A program made the position numbers and the translations under genes. Under the pieces are notes generated by a model. That model was given only the letters and a program-made list of their open reading frames with translations. It was not told where the DNA came from and made no database searches. From Phymatolithon calcareum (lineage: Eukaryota; Rhodophyta; Florideophyceae; Hapalidiales), in assembly GCA_977006965.1 (NCBI GenBank), contig OZ345354.1, positions 2,418,001-2,482,000 on the forward strand: a DNA stretch of 64,000 bases, written 5' to 3'. Below, one piece after another: positions 19,662-31,099 of the stretch; position 1 is the first letter of the stretch; each line of letters starts with the position of its first letter.

Positions 19662-20072
19662 TTGCTGCACATGACGGTGAGGCCCAGTAAACTGAATACA
19701 GAAAAGAACACAGTGGCTGGTGTCACGGTGGAGCGTGTTTCCGGCAAATCGCTAGAGACTCTGATGCGCGAAGAAGTAGTCGGACCACTGGGAATTAATG
19801 CATATGGATTCGACGCTCCTGGAATCGGCAACGTAAGTGAAGAGCCATGGGGACACAAAAAAGGTGCAAATGACAAAACATTTAGTTTCAGACCGAGTCC
19901 AGATGCAGACAACCCGCAAACCATGGCTCTATTTTTCACGATGCACATGACGCTTCAAGACTGGGCGCGCTTCGCTCAAGCGCATTTGGTCGGTGGAGAG
20001 AGCGGACTTCTCCGACAGGAAACTTTCGATCGGCTGCATACGCCGGAGATGAAGGGCTACTCATTTGGATGA
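19662..20072 (+). pseudogene. Fragment of a serine beta-lactamase-fold hydrolase
   Basis: A 136-aa frame matching the middle and C-terminal part of class C beta-lactamase/serine hydrolase proteins: AGVTVERVSGKSLETLMREE (19-38), GPLGINAYGFDAPG, PWGHKKGAND, DADNPQTMA, HMTLQDWARFAQAHLVGG and LLRQETFDRLHTPEMKGYSFG. The first 18 residues do not fit the family. The catalytic SxxK and YxN motifs should lie upstream, and I find no trace of them in the adjacent frames, so this is a partial gene. These proteins are common in bacteria, which suggests past transfer. It lies between a LINE-B tail and a truncated LTR-A, so it may have been broken by rearrangement of these repeats. Confidence 0.7.
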
Positions 20073-20130
20073 CTAGTCTTTAATGGCTATGGAGAAATTA
20101 AGGATAGGACGGCATGATGGCATGATGGAT

Positions 20131-20625
20131 TCGCACAAGCCAGTGCGATGACAACCGCGCTCAAGGTCCCCTTTCCCCTTTTCCTGCGTCTGTCTCAAAG
20201 TCGACGGTCCAGCCAAGGTCACTGCCGGAGGGCGACGCCGACATCATCACGCTTATTCTGTCTGTTTGTCTTCTTGGAGGTCTTGTTTGCTTGTCTCTCT
20301 TTCCTCCGTTTGTGCTCTTTTGATCATTTTCTCTCCTGGTCTTCTTTGACCCTTCTGGCATCGTGCGCCTGGCGCTACAGCCGTCTGCACGAGTCACAAA
20401 AGGCGTAGTGCAGAAGAAGAGCTACGTGTGTTTGTTATTGGTAGGGAAAAAACAACGAGACAGGCGATAGCCACTGCACCATCAATTCCATTGTTTGCGA
20501 TGCGAATTCAGCCGCCACTGTGGCCTTTTCTGGAACTAAGCAACTGTACGGGCTACCCCGTTCCCTGTATCTCCAACAAGAGCGATTTACAATTTTCTTT
20601 TAGTAATAATAAAAGCAATGAACTG
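20131..20625 (+). mobile_element. LTR-A copy 3, 5'-truncated, plus downstream segment
   Basis: The LTR part runs from about 20131 to GGCGCTACA near 20384. The same 250-bp downstream segment as in copies 1 and 2 follows, ending TTTTAGTAATAATAAAAGCAAT. It lies in the plus orientation, opposite to copies 1 and 2, yet has the same 3' boundary. Confidence 0.75.
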
Positions 20626-21429
20626 AGCTTGCACCAAATTCAATCATTTCCGGCTTTGCGGTCCTGGGACGGGCAAGCTGACTAAAATCTCGTGAACAAT
20701 AGGACAGAGTGGACGAAATAGTACCTCGAAACACAGCTAACCTCGTGACGGGGAAGCGAGAAATACTGATTGAATGCATATGCCTGAATTCACCAGCAAA
20801 CGATGGTGTCATCTTTACGGATTTGCCAACGAGAGCATCGGACGCATGTGCATACCTCGTATGCGAGATCAATGCCTGCCCCATGGGGCATTGCCGCATC
20901 GACAACGTCGTATATAAAAATTGTCCCACTCGTCCACACCTATCTCATGAATCCGCGTCTCTCCCCGCTTACAGTAATCCCTCTGAGGACGAGAGGCTTG
21001 CACTGCGAGCATGCGTAACGGGGACCGCTGATTACCAAGAGTGCTGACAAAGTCTCGTCATCAACCGCACCAGAAAGAAAGTACACTTTATGAGATGCGC
21101 GACGGATTGCATTCCCGACCTTGTCATAACTACTCAATCGCTCAGTCGACGACGGTTACGTAATTGCAAATAAAATTCAAATTCGCTCCTTCATGTTCAC
21201 AACATCAAACGCCAATCAGCTGCCGGGCCATATTCCCTCACCTGGCCTACGTTTCCACATTCTCTCCCCCTTTGTTCCACTCGCCCACTCGATCTGTTAT
21301 ACGCAGCAGTCAGTTTCCCCGATCCGAGTCTTCACCCTCTTATACAGCAGCACCCTGGCCCCTTCTACGCAGTCGAAGCGATCTTCGCATCGCCCAACCC
21401 CCACATCTGCCGATCATCCGACCACCACC
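20626..21429. other. No recognisable gene
   Basis: A Cys-containing frame at about 20709-21047 lacks an ATG start and any motif I know. The 3' part is probably the 5' flank of the ORF starting at 21430, and is CT- and C-rich (CTCTCCCCC, CACTCGCCCACTCG). Confidence 0.35.
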
Positions 21430-22107
21430 ATGACTCCTCAACAACCCCCGCCGACACGCAGCTCCCTGCGCGCCCTCCGCCTAGAGCAGATCGCCATCTG
21501 GGGAGCGGCCGCCCATTCCGAACCGACTCGTTCCGCCTGCGGCGGCACAATGTTCCCTGAACGTCGGGCATCTCTCTTCGAAACCGGCCCCACTTCCCCC
21601 CGATCCGGACTCGCCCGTCGCTCCTCCGTCCGCCTGGACGGTCCGTCATTCCGTCTCAGTCTTCGTCGCCGCAACAACTCTACCGTCGATCCGAAACGCC
21701 GATCCACTGTTGACTCCAAGCGTCGTCCCGTCGTCCCCGCCGATCCCAATCTTCGTTCAAGTCGCGCCTCTTCGCGCACGTCCACAAGCTCCGTTCTTTC
21801 CGCCCAGTCCGCCGTCTCGGCCGCATCGAAGGAACCCGACGAGGAGTCGGATGCCGCCCGCGCCAAGCGCGAACGTCTTGTGGCGCGTGCCAAGTCCGCC
21901 ATGCGCTCCCCCCAGACGCCGATGACACGCGTCGATGCCGCCCCGAGAGCACGCTCGTTCTTCGATGAACGTCGTCCCACTGACACGCCGAGAAATGGCG
22001 CTCGTGCTAGTATCCGCCTCTTGGGACGCTACGCGCGCACTAGGAGTGCACGAATTCCGCTTTTCCGTCCGCGGGTACCGCTTTCCTCGCGTGAGGAAGT
22101 TTGCTGA
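21430..22107 (+). CDS. Basic Ser/Arg/Pro-rich protein of unknown function
   Basis: A 225-aa frame from the ATG in CACCACCATGACTCC. The frame opens earlier at 21193, but those residues look like translated 5'UTR. The protein is low-complexity, with SSVRLDGPSFRLSLRRR, two RRSTVD/RRPVV-type units, a Ser-rich patch (SSRASSRTSTSSVLSAQ) and one charged helix (EPDEESDAARAKRERLVARAKSAM). The sequence is much more GC-rich than its flanks, which supports a real gene. The last 30 or so residues become Arg-rich, while another frame (to 22201) reads more naturally (FADRIVSENWYIQPTN), so a frameshift near 22000 is possible. No family recognised. Confidence 0.5.
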   Translation: MTPQQPPPTRSSLRALRLEQIAIWGAAAHSEPTRSACGGTMFPERRASLFETGPTSPRSGLARRSSVRLDGPSFRLSLRRRNNSTVDPKRRSTVDSKRRPVVPADPNLRSSRASSRTSTSSVLSAQSAVSAASKEPDEESDAARAKRERLVARAKSAMRSPQTPMTRVDAAPRARSFFDERRPTDTPRNGARASIRLLGRYARTRSARIPLFRPRVPLSSREEVC

Positions 22108-23537
22108 CCGCATCGTGTCTGAGAACTGGTATATCCAGCCGACCAATGCTGACTCGATCTGCTCTGACTTTTTCGTTTCGCTTTCTCCGCAATCGTTCTA
22201 ATAAATCCTTAACTTTTTTGCCAAGCATTATGACGCTTTTGAGGTGATCGGACCAGGTCTGTCATCTTTAGTGCTTCATTTTCTCTGTTATCCATTTCGT
22301 ATTTCCCATCCGATTCATCATTTTCGAGAATTTTTTCGTTTCGTCATTTTCGGTTCGTTCTTTCGAGTAGCTATCCTTTCACTTTTCGTTTCGTTTGTTG
22401 TTTCGCTCACATGTGTGTGCGAGAATGTGTTGGAGGGTATACTGTACTCTTACCATGTCCAAATCACTGCAGCCAACAGGCCAGGGTTTTCTAGCGAAAA
22501 TCTCATCACAGGTCAATGATCTTTAGCTGTGGTCACGCAATCATCTTATACTTCGCATCACCGACCCGTCTGCCCTGCATCTTCCACGCTTCAACACCGG
22601 CTCGCACTTTTCCTGATCCTATTCCTGCACTCTTTCAATTGAAATCAACTACAGTAGCACGAACGGGTCTCATGACTTCGTCATCCTCGCCTTGCATTGA
22701 TGCAAGCGATCACCACCGGCATGTTTCCTATCTGGCCGTGAAGAATCGTTCATCGGTCGCTCTTGTCATAGATGGAGTCCCACAGATCCGCAATTCAATT
22801 TCCTATTGCCAAATTCTCATTGAAACAAGCTGACCTGTGTTTCTGCGCTACGTTCTACTTCGGCGACCTGCAACTACACTGAAAAATTCCACTTGCTACC
22901 CGTTCACTGCTCGCTCCTTCTGGTCTTAGCTCCTCCTACGCATTTGCAAGCGCCCGGGCGTGGGAACACCGGCGCTCCGCCTCGCTCCTCCTCCCCTCTT
23001 CCACGCCGTTATAAGGCGCCCTGCTTTCCTGCATAATGTTCATCCGACGTCTACTTCCCACTAGTTCTCAATCGCGCTCCGCATGAGCCCGCTCTTGGCA
23101 TCATGGATAGCAGGGAATCGTCTACCTCTGCTTCACCAACGCTATCTCCCGTCGCACGCCTACCTCCGCTTCACTGCTGCACAGCTCTTGACCTGACTTG
23201 ACATGTCCCGCCGCACTTTAAGCGAACGGTTGCAAGTTCTTGACTTCAGAAAGCAAACGGCATTCGTCTTGGCTCCGAGTGTACTATAACCCGTTCAAGC
23301 GTTCGTTGTGGAAAGAGTCTCCGTCTCCGTCGTCGTGGCGTGAACTAACAGTTTCTGAAGCTATGCGTTCGACTTGAAATGGATTTCCTTCCAGAATTTG
23401 AGATGCTTCTTTAGCTGTGCCCGCCCATAACTCATTGCCTGACGTGACCCTTTTAGCTTCTGTCTTTGCGCATTGTGCAACTTGGATATTTTTCCATTCC
23501 ACTCTAAGCCTCTCCTTATCAATTCCAGAACACACTT
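22108..23537. other. Intergenic stretch with a candidate promoter near 23010
   Basis: The first part is T-rich. Near 22940-23040 a GC-rich block is followed by CCGTTATAAGGCGCC, a good TATA-like element at about 23010-23017. Downstream there is only a short frame (MFIRRLLPTSS, stop), so a spliced or noncoding transcript is possible. Confidence 0.35.
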
Positions 23538-24884
23538 CTATTTCTCCTTCGCCTCTTCCTCCTCCTGATGCTCTGCCTGCTTCATCCTAAGATACGCCGA
23601 CATGAACCCGTCAAGATTTCCATCAAGCACGCTCTGTGCGTCAGAGTTCTCAAACCCGGTTCTCAAATCCTTCACAATCTTATATGGGTGCAAAACATAG
23701 TTCCGAATCTGATTCCCCCAAGCCGCATCCACAGCATCCCCTCGAATCTCCTTCAATTCTTGCACCCGTTGCTCCTCCGCGATAGCCACCAATTTCGCCT
23801 TGAGAAGTTCCAATGCCCTTGATCGATTTTGGCTTTGGCTTCGCTGCGCCGAGCATCGCACCGCAATCCCGGTAGGTTTATGTACCATTCGCACCGCCGT
23901 TTCAACCTTGTTCACATTCTGCCCGCCCCTTCCACCCGCCCGCATCGTCGTAACTTCAATATCAGCCTCGTCGACCTCCACTTCCCCAAGCTCCGCCTCG
24001 TCCAAGACAGGCATAATATCGAGCCCTGCAAAACTCGTCTGCCTCTTGCCCAGCGAGTTAAACGGACTGATTCTTACCAGCCGATGAGTCCCCTTCTCGC
24101 TTTTCAGATATCCATAAGCGCATTCTCCGATTATCTCAATAGTTGCCGATTTCAATCCTGCTTCCTCGCCGACACTCTCCTCGACAACTCGCACATCATA
24201 TTTCCGGGCCTCAGCCCATCGGGAGTACATCCGCACCAACATCGACGTCCAATCCTGTGCGTCCGTACCACCAGCGCCCGCCGTGAGTGTCACAATAGCA
24301 CCAGAACGGTCATGAGGGCCACTAAGCAACCGCTCAAGCTCATATCGCGCAAGATCTTGTTGGGTAACAACAAGCATGTCCTCCGCCTCATCCAACAAGT
24401 CAGCGGCCACATCAACCTCTCCACCTACCTCTTTAAGAACCGACTGCACAAGTTTAGATTGATGATCACCACCAGTTTCCGCACCCTCTGCAATGCCGAG
24501 CGCGAATGACTCCTCGGAGAGCTCTATCAACGTCTCAGCCTCGTCAACGGTTGCTTGCCAGCCTCTCACGCGTGAGACAACGGCTTCGTGTCGAGCGAGA
24601 TCGCGCAACTTTTTCTGTGCCACCGTACGATTGTCCCAGAAATCGGCAGCCGATGACGCGGCACGCAGCTCTCGGGCTGACGCAACGTGGAAGTCCACAT
24701 TTGTTGAGATAATATTCTCACGCGCGCGCTGCCGTACGTCGCGAAGCAGGCGCCGCGCGGCCGCTGGACGGTCCGCTCGCGTTGTTGCGAATAATCCGCT
24801 GCGTTCTGCCCGGTCGCTGGCGCACATGTGCAGTGCGGGAAGGGATGAAACACGGCGGGCTCGTCGGGCGCGTAGCGGAGCCAT
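23538..24884 (-). CDS. prfB: Peptide chain release factor 2, organelle-targeted
   Basis: Recognises UAA/UGA stop codons and triggers peptide release in a bacterial-type ribosome. From the ATG in CCCATGG the protein is 448 aa; another in-frame ATG at 25022 would add 46 residues. The first 60 or so residues are Arg/Ala/Ser-rich, as expected for a transit peptide. The coiled domain 1 follows ([16 protein letters not shown]). Then [41 protein letters not shown] with the SPF codon-recognition tripeptide (273-275), and [19 protein letters not shown] with the GGQ motif (320-322). It ends with the usual NYVLHPYK and [16 protein letters not shown], not PxT, makes it RF2. Mitochondria usually lack RF2, so a plastid destination is most likely. 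No programmed frameshift is seen. Confidence 0.95.
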   Translation of the reverse strand: MAPLRARRARRVSSLPALHMCASDRAERSGLFATTRADRPAAARRLLRDVRQRARENIISTNVDFHVASARELRAASSAADFWDNRTVAQKKLRDLARHEAVVSRVRGWQATVDEAETLIELSEESFALGIAEGAETGGDHQSKLVQSVLKEVGGEVDVAADLLDEAEDMLVVTQQDLARYELERLLSGPHDRSGAIVTLTAGAGGTDAQDWTSMLVRMYSRWAEARKYDVRVVEESVGEEAGLKSATIEIIGECAYGYLKSEKGTHRLVRISPFNSLGKRQTSFAGLDIMPVLDEAELGEVEVDEADIEVTTMRAGGRGGQNVNKVETAVRMVHKPTGIAVRCSAQRSQSQNRSRALELLKAKLVAIAEEQRVQELKEIRGDAVDAAWGNQIRNYVLHPYKIVKDLRTGFENSDAQSVLDGNLDGFMSAYLRMKQAEHQEEEEAKEK

Positions 24885-27800
24885 GGGGACAAAGCTGGTG
24901 CGACATTGAGAGCTTTGAATGTGAGAACAATGGTACGGACTTGGGAGCGGGACCAAAGTCCCGGTAACAAACGATGGCGGCGTCATTTCCAACGACGTTC
25001 GATGGTGTCGTCGGTCTAGCATTGGGGCAGGGTCGGATCCAACGAGATCGAATTTCCTACCATAAATTCAGTAGCTTGGCGTTTATCTATTGGCTCATTA
25101 AAATGCGGTCGCCTGAATGCCTAAGCTACACTACTGCCTTGACGCTGCCATGGAAAGTCCATCTGGAGTAAAAATGAGCGGTAACTCGAAGAGCCCGTCT
25201 AGAGATAGTACATGAATTTGCGTTCGTGTTTTCGGCCCTTCGAAAGGCCCCCAACTCCTTGAAACAGCACGTTGCAATCTGCAACAGATATGTCGATGTT
25301 CTCGATACTTGTTGGACCATCCCGTTCCAAGTCGCTAGCGCCAGCAGTCTGGTGTCGATTGTCTCAAGAAAGCTCGCTGGGAAGCCAAAGATGGACTGCA
25401 AAATGAAACACATCTGGAGTAACTGATGATTGACGAGGTGTACAAACTAGGGATTTGCAAGTCTAGTCATCATTTTTTCAACTCCACCCATAATGTAGCG
25501 AGTCTGCTCTCTCATGCGATCTTACTGAGTATCGAAGCAGCTCGATCCATCATTACAATCGTCCCTCAAGCACAAACCGGTCACTGACCCAATTCTCCTG
25601 TGGAGCATCAAATGGACAGTACAGAGGTGACTCATTCTCTTTTTAATGCCGCGACGAAGGTGCTCACTCCAGTCTTTTCGCATTATATAATTCTACATAC
25701 ATTTATACGATTCCCACACCACATAGCTTGTCCATGCAGTTGCGGCTACCCGCAAATCGCCAAGAGTGGCCCAATTACCAATTGGGATCTTGAAAGACTG
25801 ATCAACAGCGCGAAGGCGAGAAAAAACGTCCGCTTCGGAATAAGATGCCACGGCTCCGGCTATCAGCACAACATCTAGGACAGGATTTCGGCCTCACAAA
25901 ATCAAGATATCCCGCCACAGAGTTTGACAAGGATCGAGCTTGGTGTGGCTTCATACGCTTGGACTCATTTTCATAAACCAGGGTAATATCCGATGGCTTA
26001 CCGTGGCTGGTTCCGAAACGTTGGACTGCTTCGTAGTTCGAACACTTAGAAGAGCCTGAGACCCACTCTGCTCAGGGCAGACTGCTGCCAATTCGAAGGA
26101 ACCTTTCACTGCAGACAAGACGAAGGTGCGGCAGAACTCTAAGCCGAAGCCCTCTTCCCCAAGTATGTTGCGTGTTTGAAAAATACGCTGAGGACGTCCT
26201 GTGCAGGATGATATTACTCTTTAGGCTTCACGACCAGACGAAACAAAATGCCCCAAGCAGAGTACTTCGCGCTGAGGTTTCGTAAACACAAACTGACCAC
26301 CAGCGAGAGAATGAGCTTGTTTGACCTAACGCTACATATAGAATGTCTCAACAGTAAAGGCTATCTAACAGGAACACTAGACTAGGCAGAGGCTACATTT
26401 ATCCGTGCAGTGTCACAGATTAGAAGTACTTGAGTAGTGGAGCAGGAGGAGGAAGACATGGGAAGTGTGATCTAAGAAAATATTCAGAAAAGGTACAAGA
26501 TGTGCCTCAGATAGGGGAAAGAACAATACGATAAGATGCTAGATGTGGACGTTCAACAGACGTCCACTATTGAAGTAGCCTCTAGTTGGTAAATGTTTCG
26601 AATTCCAAGCGGAAGGCAAATTGACTGCTCTACAGCGACTCCAATTCAATGTGAAAAAGAGGAAGGAAACCAAACACGATCTCAAGATATTTGTATGTGC
26701 TCTATCCAAAAGAGAGGTAAGAAGCAATGAAATCAGACAGTCGGTGAGCGCAAGAGAAGCTGCCCCGTCACGCAAAGATATGCAGGTTTGGGTGCGAAAA
26801 AGAATATACACTCCATTTCGCAAGTTGTGCCCTGAGCAACGAAGACAGTCGATCACATGATTCTACGATGTGCTGGAGGCCCTAAGTCTCTACATGCACT
26901 GAAATAGTAGAGAATCTATGACAGGAATTAAAGTCGATCATTTCCATACGATAATCTTAGGTTTACGTCTTGCAGACCTGCAATAAACAAAAGAAGACAA
27001 TCTGCTTCGTTGAGCGCGAATTCAATGTGACGAGCTTTCATGGCATCATGAGCTGCGTTTCATTCTCATCGAAATGATATTTTGAAATCCGAAGAAAAGC
27101 AAATATTATTTGGTTTTTAAAAGATTTTAGAGACGGGGGACCCGCCAGATTGCTTCTTCTTCACCTCGTTGACGAACACGAAGCAACAAGGCTGCATGCA
27201 GCACTCCATAGCTCTGAGGAGCTTACATACAGTACAACTGACACAGAAGAAGGAACATGGCGCAATGATAGTTCTCTCAGATATAACCTTGACCAGGGGA
27301 AGAACTAAAATTACATTCCGTTCCTCTCTATGAAGACCTTAATACATATGATGCATATGTGAAAAGAGTTGGAAGCGCCTACTGCAGTTGAAACAGTATG
27401 CATGAATGAGGAGCGATAGCATGGGATGTTTTGCACACAGTGCTGGGTGCTCCGTTGGGAAGATCAAGCAGTATGAGTCCGATTGCGGACAAGTTTCAGC
27501 TGCAAATCGTCGGTTTTCGCAAAACTGCTGAAACGCGGCATCCATCTTTCCTCGACCTGGCGTCGATCCGAGGTGCACGACACCACAGATTGATCATTTT
27601 AATACCTTGAAGCAACGGATTTGTCGAATTTAAACAGAAATATCAAGGAAAAAATGTGTTGGACGTCAAATCATCGAAGACCAAGTTGGTCACGCAAGAT
27701 AAATTTCGACCACGAGGACATTTTAACAATTCTAAACTCACCGCGGGCCAAAGGGCACAGGCGAGACATATATGGCTGATACTCAGCGTGGACACCGGCG

Positions 27801-28871
27801 GAGTGTCGTGGAAAACGCAGAGTGGATACAGTACATGAATGTCTTCATATTCTCTCGAAATGAGTGAAGCAGTGAAACTGATTTGATGTTTCACTATTTG
27901 AGTGCAGTTACGAAGGATGCGCGACGGATCAATGTACGGCTCGGGAGCAACGGGGTTGAGGAAAACAATGGGTACAGCTTCGACGTGATGCTGTGTATTC
28001 TGAAGCCTTGCGACACGCAAAGGCATATGGTTGGCGTGATCGGCACAGATTACTGGCAAAGTGTGCGCGCTATTGGAGTGAAGTCGAGGATCATCACCAT
28101 CCTGTATTGCATAGCATGCAAGACGGCGATACTTGCTGACTCTGTACCAATGACAAACGTGAGTATGCGAACATCGGAATGTTCTCCCATTGTTCGCGAC
28201 TCTCGAACAAGAACCTGGGCGATGGAAAAGTACTCCAAAGCGCAGTATTGTCGTCCTCATGGTACATTCCAGACTGCAATCAAGCAAGAAACCACAATGA
28301 AAAGACTGGGAGCATTGGCCCAGGGAGAGTGCAATCGCAAGCAAATCTTTCTGGCCTCATCCTTCCCCTTCCGTTGGTTTCGAACACCACAAGCGCCAGG
28401 CCCACCGTACCCGAAAATTTCTTACAGTACCACATTTCATCCAGTCGCGCACACAGGTGCATCAAAATGCTCACGGAGCCTCGCAGCGCATACGCACGGT
28501 CCGTATCAGTACACCTAAGCACTAGTCATCTCAGTAAACCTCCTCCGCTTATCCTTCCCAAGTGCTTCCGCTGCATGAAGGGTGCTTTTCGGTGCGCGTA
28601 CGGAATGCGTCCGGCGCGCGTTTGTGTCCGGCGCGCGTCAGTCCCCGTCCTCTCGCCACCACACTGCCGGCTTAAAACCATGGCCGCCTTTCCGCATAAC
28701 CGTATTCTTCGCTTTTTGTGCACAAGCTCAACTTTTTAGCAAAATTGACATCCAGTGCTTCCAAAGAACTGCGGTCCTTCACAAGCAAGAATTTACGAAC
28801 CATCAGAGGCCGGCATCAGTGACATCTGCAAGAAATTCACTCCGCTCACACGAACTCGATATCGAATAGAC
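24885..28871. other. Long gene-poor stretch
   Basis: Frames up to about 230 codons exist on both strands (for example 27643-28344 minus and 27883-28518 plus overlap each other), but none has a recognisable motif or clear codon bias. Around 26800-26875 a frameshifted LCPEQ...KTVDHMILRC pattern resembles the C-terminal CxxC...HxxxxC end of LINE ORFs, so 26500-26900 may be a very decayed LINE. The stretch 28600-28740 is GC-rich and may be the 5' flank of the small ORF at 28872. Confidence 0.35.
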
Positions 28872-29165
28872 ATGGGACACAAAGGAAGCAGCAGCAAGCG
28901 ATCGGGCGTTCCCAAAGGCTGGGTTGCTGATCCCCGTCTGGTTGTCGAAGTAGCAGTTGAGCGACGTTCACATTCAGATCTCATCTCCATCCCGCAGCTT
29001 GACTTGAGCTCAACGGAAAAGCTCCAGCAAACTATTCAGAAGCTTGGTGCTGTCGCACTGTCGTCTGGTTCGGGACGTCGGATAGAAAAACCAAGCTCAA
29101 GTTCGGCCTCCTGTTCTTCTCGGAAACCAAAGCAAAGGTCATCGTCATCCAAGTCGAAGAAGTGA
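28872..29165 (+). CDS. Small basic protein of unknown function, 97 aa
   Basis: From ATG in AGACATGGGACAC. It reads MGHKGSSSKRSGVPKGW, then a well-behaved central segment (DPRLVVEVAVERR, SDLISIPQLDLSSTEKLQQT, IQKLGAV), then a Ser/Lys tail ending RSSSSKSKK. The frame is open upstream to 28755. The tail is reminiscent of nucleolar or RNA-binding proteins, but I recognise no family. It could be one exon of a larger gene. Confidence 0.4.
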   Translation: MGHKGSSSKRSGVPKGWVADPRLVVEVAVERRSHSDLISIPQLDLSSTEKLQQTIQKLGAVALSSGSGRRIEKPSSSSASCSSRKPKQRSSSSKSKK

Positions 29166-29854
29166 CATTATCCTACTGCTCAATTTTTCACTTCTTTGTT
29201 GTGCAGCTTTTTGTCGATAGGAGCGATGCGAACAGCGCGCTCGGCAAAGCACTGGCCAAAAATACTGGATTAGGGGCGGATAACAATGTACAACTCTTGA
29301 GAAGATATTAAACGTAAATCTCTATCTGTTCATTCCTACAGCTCCATGTGCACACTTCTATTAGTCGACGAACCACGGGAAAACCAGTCAGCAGCAGGGC
29401 CGTGTTGGTGACTGTCTTTTTTGCTTATCAGCAAGTTGTAGTCAATATTTTTGACACGTTAGTCACATTCTAGTCACACACATATAGGCCAGTTTATAAA
29501 TGCGGAGGAGTGTGGAATCGGACTTCATCATATCTCTCTTCGCCGAGCTTAATTCTTTGATTCATATGGACGGGATTCTCTATTCTCCGTTACTCTCTTA
29601 CATCACTTGCCGAGAAACTCATTGCACAATGCGGCGAAACGCAGCTGCACGCGTGTAAAGAACTCCAGATTGGTTAGTGAACTCGCTACCAACTCGTTAA
29701 CAACAAAACACTAAGATTATCTCGGTCGTTTCCAACGTTAATCTTGCGCTGCAGGAGCTGCGCCCATCCCCATGCACATTCATTTTGCTGTATGGTACAT
29801 TTGATAACTATGTTGGCCGGCTTCACTGACGGTTTCGACGAGAACAATTTTTTT
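29166..29854. other. No recognisable gene
   Basis: Nothing supported beyond short frames; it ends at the left terminus of the MULE-like element. Confidence 0.45.
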
Positions 29855-30584
29855 GAGGAAATTCACTACATGGCCAGCAAAAGTGGGAAAATTCACTACA
29901 TGGCCATCCCTAAGCAACCTACTACTCATGCGTTTCGAATACGACTGCGCACTGTAAGCACGTCGTCGTATTCGTCTGCTACGCCCAACTCACAACGTTC
30001 CCGCGCTAAGCACTCTCAAATCATGGAAAAGAAGGAGCTCGTGCTACAGGTGGGCTACTACACTGGAACAAGGTTTGACGACGTTGTCAACGTCGTGATC
30101 TTCTGTTAAGAACGTGGACCAAACAGCACGAGGGCAGCACCACGCGTGTTGCAGTCACTGGTGACGAGCTAGTACATGATGATTTGGTGCCGTTTGATCT
30201 TGTGGGTAAGCCCGGCCGCAAGCGCAAGAAGCCCTACTTGCCGTCCGAAATGAGGGTTCGTCATTGCTCCTCGTGCGGAAACACTGATCACTTTTCGCAA
30301 ACATGCGGGAGGCCCAACATCCACAACCTTGTTGAGGCGAAAAGAAAAAACATCGACAAAGCGGCTCAGTCAATGATTATTGACCTTTCCGCCTGCGATG
30401 ACGGAGATGCTATTTGTGACGAGGATTTAGAGCATAGAGTAGCGCGCGCAATAAATTTCACTGTCGCGTAGATTGCTTTGACAAATGGATGAGTAGTAGT
30501 TTTGCTAGGGTGAGTTATGATAGTACGCTTGGTAAGGGATCAGCAGTAGGTTCGGCGAGGGGTGGCCATGTAGTGAATTTCCTC
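29855..30584 (+). mobile_element. MULE-like element with 21-bp terminal inverted repeats
   Basis: GAGGAAATTCACTACATGGCC at 29855-29875 is the exact reverse complement of 30564-30584. A partial extra copy (AAATTCACTACATGGCC) lies inside at about 29891-29907. The flanks AATTTTTTT (29846-29854) and AACTTTTTT (30585-30593) resemble a 9-bp duplication with one change, as expected for Mutator-type elements. Inside is a zinc-knuckle frame typical of MULE transposase C-termini. At 730 bp it is an internally deleted, non-autonomous derivative. Confidence 0.72.
30184..30471 (+). pseudogene. C-terminal fragment of a MULE transposase (CCHC zinc knuckle)
   Basis: A frame with GKPGRKRKKPYLPSEM followed by CSSCGNTDHFSQTCGRPN. 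The GRPRKKR-type basic stretch plus CxxCxxxxHxxxxC is the usual C-terminal signature of Mutator/FAR1-type transposases. The catalytic DDE domain is absent; it was removed by internal deletion. It lies between the two inverted repeats of the element. Confidence 0.6.
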
Positions 30585-31099
30585 AACTTTTTTTGAATTA
30601 TTCAGACTTCTCCACATTTATTCAAACTTAAATTTCTCAACGTATGATCGGTTTATGTTAAAATCCATTAAAATTTCAGCGATGACTGCCTGATGAATGA
30701 TTTGCTGTTACGGATCCAGTTAGTCAAAAGTCACCATTTTTTTCAGGTTGGTAACAAAAACGCCCCTGCCATACAGATATGCAGGGATCCGATCATTAGA
30801 TAGCTGAGGCACCCGAGCGGCGAGTGACAAATGAAAAGACATTCTGAAATGCTGGGGGTCTTTCGTGTGTGTTATGGTTGCTTCCCGTTCCCAAAGCCAG
30901 GTGATCTGCCCATAGAACGATATTATTTGGCGACGAAAGAGCTACACAAGGGTGAGAAGAGACACCGCATAACAATTCGCTTCCCGAGTAGACTATACCA
31001 GAGCAGACCAAGGTGAAAGTACTCGACTCTCCTCCTATCCCGAGGCTTTCAGCGGGATAAGAGCACTTTTTTGGCGACACTCATCGCAAAAAAACACAC

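Noticed and set aside
26500-26900. Decayed LINE C-terminus (LCPEQ...KTVDHMILRC)
   Set aside because: The pattern needs a frameshift and covers about 20 residues; too weak for a separate feature.
27643-28518. Large opposing frames (233 aa minus, 211 aa plus)
   Set aside because: They overlap on opposite strands, show no motif or domain, and their composition is like the surrounding noncoding sequence.
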